From Clostridia bacterium (GTDB taxonomy: Bacteria; Bacillota; Clostridia; Christensenellales; Aristaeellaceae), in assembly GCA_017396845.1 (NCBI GenBank), contig JAFQKQ010000010.1, positions 120,483-184,482 on the forward strand: a stretch of DNA of 64,000 nt, written 5' to 3'. Numbering within the stretch: position 1 is the first letter of the stretch; each line of letters starts with the position of its first letter. Position numbers and translations under genes: made by a program. Under the pieces are notes generated by a model. That model made no database searches and was not told where the DNA came from. It saw only the letters and a list, made by a program, of their open reading frames with translations. Shown piece after piece: positions 8,586 to 15,673 of the stretch.

Positions 8586-10241
8586 ATGAACGTAAAAATG
8601 CTCTTGCTGTCCTCGTTGGAAAAGGTGTTCCCGAATTTCGAACCGCGCGCATTTGACGGGCGTATCGAGGGTTTTCAAAATGAGATCGCGTCGTTTCAGG
8701 TTGCGTGGAAGGCGGAAGACGTTGATTTCATCCGCGAATATGCGCGGATCCGCGTAGAGTCGCCGATTGCGGCCTATATCCGCGTTCGCCGCGTGCGCTA
8801 TGTGCCGGTGCTTTATCCCGCGCAGGCGGACGCCGATGACAATTATCTTTCCAAGGCGCCCGGCCTTTTCCCGGATCCCCTTACCGATATCGAGCATGAC
8901 CGCGTACGCGTATGGACAAACCATTGGGAGAGCGCGTGGCTGGATGTGGAAACGGACGAGGGCGTCCCGGGCGGCGAATACCCGATCGATGTGATTCTGG
9001 AAACGGAAGCGGGCGAAACGCTTGCAAGGTGCGCCTGCGTATACAGAAAGATCGCGATTGAGCTTCCGAAGCAGAAGCTTCTTCATACGAAATGGTTCCA
9101 CTACGACGCGCTTTGCGATTCCTACGGCACGGAGATGTTCTCGGAGAAATTCTGGGAGATTTTTGAAAACTATGTGCGCGTGTACCGCAAGCGCACGATG
9201 AACGTGCTGCTCACGCCCGTTCACACGCCGCCGCTTGATACCGGCGTCGGGCTTGAAAGGCGCACGTGTCAATTGGTGGATATCGAAAAGACGGAAAACG
9301 GCTATGAATTCGGATTTGATAAGCTGGAGAGATTCGTAAGAATCGCGAAGGCTGCGGGCATAGAGTATTTTGAGATTGCGCATCTGTTTTCACAGTGGGG
9401 CGCAAAATACGCGCCAAAGATCGTCGCGAAGGTAAACGGCGAACTAAAGCGCATATTCGGCTGGGAGACGGAAGCGACGGGCGGGGAATATCTTTCTTTC
9501 CTGGACAGCTACCTTCCCGCGCTGATTGACGAGCTTACAAAGCTTGGAATCATCGATCAATGCATTTTCCACATCTCGGATGAACCCAACAGGGACAACC
9601 TTGATAACTACATGAAGGCGAAGACGGCGGTCGATAAGTACCTTGACGGAAGAATCGTGATCGACGCGCTTTCGGATATCGAGCTTTATAAGAGCGGCGC
9701 GGTGAAAAAGCCCGTTCCCTCCAATAACCATATACGCGCGTTCCTGGATGAGAACATCGACGGACTGTGGACGTATTACTGCGTGGGTCAGTATAAGGAC
9801 GTATCAAACACCTTTATTTCCATGCCCTCGCAGAGAACGCGAATCATCGGCGTTCAGATGTACAAATACAATATCGAGGGCTTTTTGCAGTGGGGCTTCA
9901 ATTTCTATAACGCCCAGTTCTCGGAGTATACCGTGAATCCCTTCATGACCAACGACGGCGATGGCTTTACGCCTGCGGGCGACTGCTTCCAGGTATATCC
10001 CGGAAAGGACTTGCGTCCGATCGAATCCATCCGCATCATGCTGATGGATGAGGCGGTAAACGATATGCGTGCGCTTGACCTGCTTGAAAGCCTGCGCGGC
10101 AAAGATTTCGTAATGAATCTGATCGAGGATGGCGTCGCGCCCATTGAATTTGATGTGTACCCGAAGGACGGCGCGTATCTTTTGAACCTCAGGAAAAAGG
10201 TAAACCGCGAGATTGAGCGCGCGGTTTGCGAAGGCAAATAA
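8586..10241 (+). CDS. DUF4091 domain protein, probable glycoside-active enzyme
   Basis: This 551-residue cytoplasmic protein (no signal peptide) has an N-terminal beta-sandwich-like part, roughly residues 1-155, then a TIM-barrel-like region. That order matches the DUF4091 family, which resembles glycoside hydrolases. FHISDEPN near residue 325 carries a DE pair like the catalytic acid region of such barrels, and WTYYCVGQY and LQWGFNFYN are family-like aromatic blocks. It starts 1 nt after whiA behind AAGGGGGG, so translation is probably coupled. The substrate is unknown. The association with whiA seems accidental rather than functional. Confidence 0.75.
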   Translation: MNVKMLLLSSLEKVFPNFEPRAFDGRIEGFQNEIASFQVAWKAEDVDFIREYARIRVESPIAAYIRVRRVRYVPVLYPAQADADDNYLSKAPGLFPDPLTDIEHDRVRVWTNHWESAWLDVETDEGVPGGEYPIDVILETEAGETLARCACVYRKIAIELPKQKLLHTKWFHYDALCDSYGTEMFSEKFWEIFENYVRVYRKRTMNVLLTPVHTPPLDTGVGLERRTCQLVDIEKTENGYEFGFDKLERFVRIAKAAGIEYFEIAHLFSQWGAKYAPKIVAKVNGELKRIFGWETEATGGEYLSFLDSYLPALIDELTKLGIIDQCIFHISDEPNRDNLDNYMKAKTAVDKYLDGRIVIDALSDIELYKSGAVKKPVPSNNHIRAFLDENIDGLWTYYCVGQYKDVSNTFISMPSQRTRIIGVQMYKYNIEGFLQWGFNFYNAQFSEYTVNPFMTNDGDGFTPAGDCFQVYPGKDLRPIESIRIMLMDEAVNDMRALDLLESLRGKDFVMNLIEDGVAPIEFDVYPKDGAYLLNLRKKVNREIERAVCEGK

Positions 10242-10274
10242 AACAATTGTACAAATGAGCGGAGAAACGGAGGG

Positions 10275-10964
10275 ATGAGCGTGAGTACGATTCTCGTAGT
10301 CGAAGATAACCCGAATCAAAGGCGGATTCTTTCGGTGTTTCTGAAGGGGGAAGGCTATGGCGTTGAGGATGCGGAAAGCGCGGACGAGGCGCTGAAGGTG
10401 CTCGAAAGAAAGAAGATCGACATGGCGATCTGCGATGTGATGCTTCCGGGTATGGACGGCTTTCGTCTTACCGAAGAGCTTCGCTCATTTGATCCGGATC
10501 TGCCGATCCTCATCACCACTGCGAAGGGTGAGATGGAGGACAAGGAAAAGGGGTTTCTTGCGGGAACGGACGATTACATGGTGAAACCGATCGACCTTAA
10601 CGAGCTGCTTTTGAGAATGCGCGCCCTGTTTCGAAGAGCGAAAATTCAGACGGAAAAGAGCGTTGAAATCGCGGGCGCCGTCATTGATTCAAGAGATGCT
10701 TCCGTAAAATACTGCGGAAACGCAATTTTTCTTAAGCGAAGGGAGTTTCAGCTGCTTTTTATGCTCGCTTCCAACAGCGGTATCATACTCACGCGCCGCC
10801 AGCTGATGGACGGCGTGTGGGGCGTGGACTGCGAAACGGACGAACGCACGGTGGACGTACATGTGAAGCGCGTGCGCGAAAAGCTTAAGAATGTGGATGC
10901 GTTTTCCATAGAAACTGTGCGCGGGCTCGGCTACCGGCTGGAGGTAAGCCATGCGCAGCCTTAG
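10275..10964 (+). CDS. OmpR/PhoB-type response regulator
   Basis: This 229-residue response regulator has a receiver domain (residues 1-120) with phospho-acceptor Asp54 in CDVMLPGMDGF, acidic residues in VVEDN and the conserved Lys in MVKPID. A C-terminal winged helix (about 130-227) follows, with RREFQLLFMLASN and TVDVHVKRVREKL. It overlaps the downstream histidine kinase by 14 nt, its obvious partner. A GTG at 10281, better placed after GGAGGG, could be the true start, giving 227 residues. The regulated genes are not evident. The adjacent YitT gene is a candidate. Confidence 0.95.
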   Translation: MSVSTILVVEDNPNQRRILSVFLKGEGYGVEDAESADEALKVLERKKIDMAICDVMLPGMDGFRLTEELRSFDPDLPILITTAKGEMEDKEKGFLAGTDDYMVKPIDLNELLLRMRALFRRAKIQTEKSVEIAGAVIDSRDASVKYCGNAIFLKRREFQLLFMLASNSGIILTRRQLMDGVWGVDCETDERTVDVHVKRVREKLKNVDAFSIETVRGLGYRLEVSHAQP

Positions 10965-12321
10965 AAAAGAGATTCTGATCATATTTGTTCTCGCTTGTTT
11001 TGCGTCTATGATCGTTTCCAGCGCGGTCGCCGTGCTTTTGAATGCCGATGCTATGACGCAGGAGCTTCAGGAGACGGAAGCGGAGATTGTATTTCTGTCG
11101 TGGCGGCTGCGGGAGGCGGACGTTGACATAGATGAATTAGGCAGCATGCTTTCGCGCTTCGGCGATTACAGGCTGGAAAAGTGCGAAAAAGAAGTGGATC
11201 TATCCGATAAGGAAAGAGAACGGCTTGAAAAAAACGGATATGTGGACGTGGGCTGGCAGGCGGATACGAGAACGTATTTCTATATGGACGGCGAGATGTA
11301 TGTGATCTATGCGGAAAGCGGAAACATATTCGCCGTTCGAAGCACGCTTGAGGGATATTTGAACGTAGCCTGCACGGTGATTATACTATTTATGCTCGTG
11401 TATATCATAGGCGTGAGAATTGTTACGCCGGTTTCGGAAATGTCGGTTGCCGCCGGAAGGATCGGCGCCGGCGATTTTGACGCGAAGGTAAATGCGAAGC
11501 TGAAAAGAAAATACGTTACGTTTTCTCGGATCAATCAGCTGGTGGACAACTTCAATCAGATGGCGGACGATCTCAAGAGTATTGCGTATCTGAGGGACGA
11601 TTTTGCGAGAAACCTGTCGCATGAGGTAAAAACGCCCATCGCCGCAATCAGTGGATATGCGCAGCTGATGGAATCGGGAAACTTAAGTCAAGAGGAGATT
11701 CGTGAGTTTTCTCATCTGATGCGCGAGGAGCTTACACAACTGACGAGGCTTTCCGATAACATGCTCCGCATTACCCGGATGGAAAACAGAAATCAAAAGC
11801 CGAATCTTGCATATTTTTCATTGGATGAGCAGCTGAGGCGTATGGTCGCCGGTATGTATCCGCTCTTTCAGGAAAAGGGGATTGATGTTGATATTTCGCT
11901 TGCAAGGGTGAAAATCATGTCCGATGAGGAGCTTCTTTCCCAGGTGTGGACGAATCTGCTGGATAATGCGAAAAAATTCACGCCTTCCGGCGGAAGCGTA
12001 AGGATTCATTTGGAAACGGACGCGTTATATGCATCGGTATCAATTCAAGATACCGGAATCGGAATTTCTCAGGAAGAACTCAGGCATGTGTTTGACAAAT
12101 TCTATCAGGCGGATACCAGCCATAGAACCGAAGGCAGCGGACTGGGACTTCCCCTCTCAAAAAGGATCGTAGAGGCGCTTGGCGGAGAAATTTCGGTGAT
12201 AAGCGGCGAAAAAGGAGGCAGTGAATTTACGGTGAGACTGCCCATGGAACCGGTTCGGGGAAAAGAGCCGCTGATTAAAGGGCGAAAAGCGGACAAAGGT
12301 GGAGTGAACGAACATTCATGA
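10951..12321 (+). CDS. Sensor histidine kinase
   Basis: This 456-residue membrane kinase has TM1 at about residues 8-28, a roughly 100-residue extracytoplasmic sensor region, TM2 at about 132-153, a HAMP linker, and a HisKA domain with the phospho-accepting His224 in NLSHEVKTP. The HATPase domain shows LLDNAKKFTP (N box), IQDTGIGIS (G1) and GSGLGLPLSK (G2). It overlaps the response-regulator gene by 14 nt and the YitT gene by 4 nt. The sensor region is acidic and has no recognisable ligand domain, so the stimulus is unknown. Confidence 0.95.
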   Translation: MRSLRKEILIIFVLACFASMIVSSAVAVLLNADAMTQELQETEAEIVFLSWRLREADVDIDELGSMLSRFGDYRLEKCEKEVDLSDKERERLEKNGYVDVGWQADTRTYFYMDGEMYVIYAESGNIFAVRSTLEGYLNVACTVIILFMLVYIIGVRIVTPVSEMSVAAGRIGAGDFDAKVNAKLKRKYVTFSRINQLVDNFNQMADDLKSIAYLRDDFARNLSHEVKTPIAAISGYAQLMESGNLSQEEIREFSHLMREELTQLTRLSDNMLRITRMENRNQKPNLAYFSLDEQLRRMVAGMYPLFQEKGIDVDISLARVKIMSDEELLSQVWTNLLDNAKKFTPSGGSVRIHLETDALYASVSIQDTGIGISQEELRHVFDKFYQADTSHRTEGSGLGLPLSKRIVEALGGEISVISGEKGGSEFTVRLPMEPVRGKEPLIKGRKADKGGVNEHS

Positions 12322-12944
12322 AATATGTACTGAAGTTTATAAAAACGCTGAATATAAAAAATGTGTTGCTTTCTGCGCTGGGCGGCGCGATATTGGGCTT
12401 CGGCTTGCGGGAAGTGCATTCCATTTCCGGAGTTACCGAGGGCGGCGGGCTGGGGCTTACGCTGATTCTGGACTATTGGTTTCATATTTCGCCGGCTGTT
12501 TCCGGCTTTATAATCAGTTCTGTTTGTTATCTGATCGGACTTAAGACGTTCGGCTTTGCCTTTATCGCATATTCCATGGTTTCCGCCGGAAGCTTTTCTC
12601 TGGCATATGGAATTGCGGAGCAATTTGAGCCGCTGTGGCCCGAGCTTGCCAATATGCCGCTCGTTTCGGCAATCATCGGCGCGGTGTTTGTCGGCGTAGG
12701 CGTAGGCGTGTGCGTTCGCGCAGGGGGCGCGCCCACCGGCGACGATGCGCTCGCGATGAGCCTTTCAAGGGTGTTTAACGCAAAGATCGAGTGGATGTAC
12801 ATGATCAGCGACCTGACCGTACTGGGATTGTCGCTTACCTACATACCGTTTAAGAGGATCATCTTTTCACTGCTGACGGTAATTCTGTCGGGACAGATTA
12901 TCGGAGTCATTCAGCGCATGGGAACGAAAAAGAAGAGCGTATAA
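12318..12944 (+). CDS. YitT family membrane protein
   Basis: This 208-residue integral membrane protein has five or six hydrophobic segments and the Gly-rich features of the YitT/YczE family. Examples are the early SALGGAILGFG, SGVTEGGGLGLTL and RAGGAPTGDDALAMSL. The transport function of this family is not well defined. Its ATG overlaps the histidine kinase stop (ATGA), so it is the last gene of the two-component operon and may be its target or an accessory sensor. Confidence 0.85.
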   Translation: MKYVLKFIKTLNIKNVLLSALGGAILGFGLREVHSISGVTEGGGLGLTLILDYWFHISPAVSGFIISSVCYLIGLKTFGFAFIAYSMVSAGSFSLAYGIAEQFEPLWPELANMPLVSAIIGAVFVGVGVGVCVRAGGAPTGDDALAMSLSRVFNAKIEWMYMISDLTVLGLSLTYIPFKRIIFSLLTVILSGQIIGVIQRMGTKKKSV

Positions 12945-12949
12945 AAAGA

Positions 12950-12977
12950 AAAAGCCGCGTTAGGCGGCTTTTTTTGT
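12950..12977. terminator. Bidirectional terminator between the YitT and cadA genes
   Basis: AAAAGCCGC (12950-12958) and GCGGCTTTT (12964-12972) form a 9-bp stem with a 5-nt loop. A T-run follows on the plus strand and an A-run precedes it, so it serves both converging genes. The cadA stop codon lies in the loop. Confidence 0.85.
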
Positions 12978-14813
12978 ATTATACACAAGCGTACGCATGG
13001 CGTTTAAGATAGCGATTATGAGAACGCCTACGTCCGCAAAAACTGCGAGCCACATATTGGCAAAGCCGGCGGCGCCCAAAAGCATGACGGCGATCTTTAC
13101 GCCGAGGGTGATGATGATGTTTTCACGAACGATATGCATGGTCTTTTTTGCAATTTTGAGCGCTTCGGAAAGCTTTTCAATGCTGTCGTCCATCAAAACT
13201 ACATCCGCTGCTTCTATGGCTGCGTCAGAGCCCATTGTGCCCATGGCGATGCCGGTGTCTGCGCGAGTGAGCGCGGGTGCATCATTGATGCCGTCGCCGA
13301 CAAATGCGATGGGGGAAGAATGCTCGATCAGCGCTTCAACGGCGGTAAGCTTGTCCTGCGGGAGAAGCTCAGAGAGCATTTCGTCAATGCCCGTCTCGTC
13401 TTTTACGCGTATTGCCGCCTCCCGGCGGTCGCCGGTCAAAAGCACCGTTTTTGCGATGCCGAGCGTCTTCAGCTTCTGAACAGATATCTTTGCCTTGGGC
13501 TTGATTTCGTCCGTCACTTCGATAAAGCCCAAATATTCGCCGTCTTTTGCGATGTGAACGACCGCGCCGTATGCGTCTGGCGGGGATACACAGGCAATGC
13601 CGAACTGTGAAAGCAGCTTTTCGTTTCCTGCGAGTATGACAGCGCCCGAAATTTCAGCGCGCACGCCCAGTCCGCTTTTTTCCGTGACGTTTGCGCTTTC
13701 GGGAAGGCTTTCCTGTGTTTCATAGGATGCGCATATGGATTTTGCAATCGGATGCCCGGAGTGCCGCTCGGCAAGATATGCATATTTCATCACTTCGGCC
13801 TCGTCGTTCTTGGCGGAAACAACGCGCCTTACCGAAAAAGCACCCTTTGTGAGCGTGCCGGTTTTGTCAAACACCATGGTTTTGATCTTTGAAAGCATTT
13901 CAAGATCCGAAGAGCTTTTGATGAGTATGCCGCTTTTTGACGCTCTTCCGATGCCGCCGAAAAACGACAGCGGTACGGATACCACCAGCGCGCACGGGCA
14001 GGAAACCACCAGGAAGATCAGCGCACGCTGGATCCATTCGGAAAAAGGCAGTGAAAATATGAGCGGCGGGAGAAATGCAATCAGCACGGCCAGAGATACT
14101 ACGATGGGCGTATATACGCGCGAAAAGCGGGTGATAAAGCCCTCAATGCGCGCCTTTTTCGCCGATGCGTTTTCAACAAGCTCCAGGATTCGGTTGACGG
14201 TTGAAAACTCGTATTCGCTTTCAACCTGTACGCGCACAGTGCCGGTTAAGTTGATGCTTCCGCTGATGATCCTGTCGCCGGTTTTCAGATCCACGGGAAG
14301 ACTTTCGCCGGTCAGCGCCGACGTGTTTACGCTCGTTTCGCCGAGGATGATTACGCCGTCAAGCGGTGTGCGTTCGCCCGGCTGTATTTCGATGATCTCG
14401 CCCTTTTGAACTTCCTCGGGAGATACCGTAACCCTTTCGCCCATTCGGATGACGGTCGCCGTGTCCGGACGGATATCCATAAGAGACGCGATGCTTTTTC
14501 GGCTCTTTCCAACCGCGATCGACTGAAACCACTCGCCGACCTGGTAAAACAGCATTACGGCGACGGCTTCCGAGTATTCATTCAGCACAAACGCGCCTAT
14601 GGTGGCAATGGCCATTAAGAATTGCTCGTCAAACAGCTGTCCGCGGAAGATTTTTCTGACCGCTTCAAGAATCACGTCGTACCCCGTGATCAGATACGCC
14701 GCGAGACACGCTGTGAGGCGAAAAATACCCGAAAGCGGAAGAGCGGAAGCGGTGATTAACAGCGCAAATGAAAGAACAATCCGAATCAGATTGCGATTTT
14801 GCCGCCTTGTCAT
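12960..14813 (-). CDS. cadA: Heavy-metal P1B-type ATPase, Zn/Cd/Pb efflux type
   Basis: This 617-residue P1B ATPase exports soft divalent cations. It shows the CPC metal-binding motif of TM6 at residues 272-274, the phosphorylation site DKTGT with Asp316, the HSGHPIA block of the nucleotide domain and the hinge GDGINDAPAL. The CPC form together with a CadC-like repressor points to Zn2+/Cd2+/Pb2+ rather than Cu+. It has no fused N-terminal HMA domain. That domain is encoded as a separate 76-residue protein whose stop overlaps this start by 4 nt. Confidence 0.92.
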   Translation of the reverse strand: MTRRQNRNLIRIVLSFALLITASALPLSGIFRLTACLAAYLITGYDVILEAVRKIFRGQLFDEQFLMAIATIGAFVLNEYSEAVAVMLFYQVGEWFQSIAVGKSRKSIASLMDIRPDTATVIRMGERVTVSPEEVQKGEIIEIQPGERTPLDGVIILGETSVNTSALTGESLPVDLKTGDRIISGSINLTGTVRVQVESEYEFSTVNRILELVENASAKKARIEGFITRFSRVYTPIVVSLAVLIAFLPPLIFSLPFSEWIQRALIFLVVSCPCALVVSVPLSFFGGIGRASKSGILIKSSSDLEMLSKIKTMVFDKTGTLTKGAFSVRRVVSAKNDEAEVMKYAYLAERHSGHPIAKSICASYETQESLPESANVTEKSGLGVRAEISGAVILAGNEKLLSQFGIACVSPPDAYGAVVHIAKDGEYLGFIEVTDEIKPKAKISVQKLKTLGIAKTVLLTGDRREAAIRVKDETGIDEMLSELLPQDKLTAVEALIEHSSPIAFVGDGINDAPALTRADTGIAMGTMGSDAAIEAADVVLMDDSIEKLSEALKIAKKTMHIVRENIIITLGVKIAVMLLGAAGFANMWLAVFADVGVLIIAILNAMRTLVYNTKKAA

Positions 14814-15040
14814 TTTACAATCACCCTGCAGGCGGAATCCACCTTTTTGATTTCCTTCCTTGCCTTTTTCAGAATCTCGTCAAATGCGCTGTCTTCGGCT
14901 TCCAATGTAAGCTTTTGGGTAATGAAATTTACGCTTGCGCTGATTACGCCGGGAATCTTGCCGATGGCAGTCTCCATTTTGAGCGCGCAGTTTGCGCAGT
15001 CCAGATCTTCCATCATAAATACCTTTTTCATTTCCTTCAA
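14810..15040 (-). CDS. HMA-domain metal-binding protein
   Basis: This 76-residue stand-alone heavy-metal-associated domain has MEDLDCANCALKME, in which CANC supplies the CxxC metal site, and a ferredoxin-like fold signature to the C-terminus. It probably delivers or senses metal for the ATPase, taking the place of the usual fused N-terminal domain. It overlaps both neighbours by 4 nt (repressor upstream, ATPase downstream), so the three genes are translationally coupled. Confidence 0.88.
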   Translation of the reverse strand: MKEMKKVFMMEDLDCANCALKMETAIGKIPGVISASVNFITQKLTLEAEDSAFDEILKKARKEIKKVDSACRVIVK

Positions 15041-15387
15041 TTCCTTTCTTCTGTCAGATGGTCGAAGCCCTGCGCGATAATCGATCGCACATGATTGTCC
15101 TTAAGCGCGTAATAGATCGTCTTTCCGTCCCTTCGCGCCTTTACCAGGTTCGCGTTTTTGAGCGTCTTCAGCTGATGCGAAATCGCGGACTGCGTCATGC
15201 CCAGATATTCGGATATCGCGCATACGCACATTTCGCTTTCCGAAAGCACATACAGTATCCGCATGCGCGTCGTATCGCCAAAGAGCTTGAAAAGATCCGC
15301 AAGATCCGAAAGCATTTCAAAGGAAGGCGTTTCCCTCTGGAGCTTTTCAATCAGCGCGGAATGGTCGTGTGGGATTCCCTTCAACAT
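15037..15387 (-). CDS. ArsR/SmtB family metal-responsive repressor (CadC/CzrA-like)
   Basis: This winged-helix repressor of about 116 residues has SESEMCVCAISEYLGM, which contains the CVC pair of the alpha-3 metal site seen in CadC/ArsR sensors, followed by the recognition helix TQSAISHQLKTLKNANLV. A C-terminal FDHL region could add alpha-5 ligands. ATG 15387 has GGAGG five bases upstream. An ATG at 15399 would place the same GGAGG inside the gene and is less likely. It is the first gene of the efflux operon and should repress the promoter that overlaps the palindrome at 15411-15436. Confidence 0.92.
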   Translation of the reverse strand: MLKGIPHDHSALIEKLQRETPSFEMLSDLADLFKLFGDTTRMRILYVLSESEMCVCAISEYLGMTQSAISHQLKTLKNANLVKARRDGKTIYYALKDNHVRSIIAQGFDHLTEERN

Positions 15388-15410
15388 ATGCGCCTCCATT
15401 CATATGAGTG

Positions 15411-15448
15411 TATGAACATATGATACAACGTTCATATGTGTTTGTCAA
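15411..15448 (-). promoter_or_regulatory. Promoter and operator of the metal-efflux operon
   Basis: On the minus strand TTGACA (15448-15443), a 17-nt spacer and TATCAT (15425-15420) form a promoter. TATGAAC/GTTCATA half-sites at 15411-15417 and 15430-15436, 12 nt apart, make a dyad that covers the -10 and part of the spacer. This is the classic place and sequence type for a SmtB/CadC operator. Confidence 0.85.
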
Positions 15449-15469
15449 GCGGGGAATGATACTTTCAAG

Positions 15470-15520
15470 CAAAAAAATAGGCTTGCCTAAATAACGAAAG
15501 AGCGTTATTCAGGCAAGCCC
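15470..15520 (-). terminator. Intrinsic terminator of the HerA-like gene
   Basis: A 17-bp stem with one mismatch (15480-15496 with 15503-15519, 6-nt loop) is followed on the minus strand by a run of seven T. It ends the 15.7-22 kb gene cluster and insulates the metal operon. Confidence 0.85.
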
Positions 15521-15673
15521 AAAATGAATTACTGCGTATCAAAATTTTGTATGGCACATGAACCGGAAAAACCAAGAGGTGCACTTGTATATACGGAAGG
15601 CTTGCTTGCATAAGTTTTAAATATTTCGCGCTGCTTTTCGTTTTTTGCGCCTCTTGTATTTCCGATAATATCT

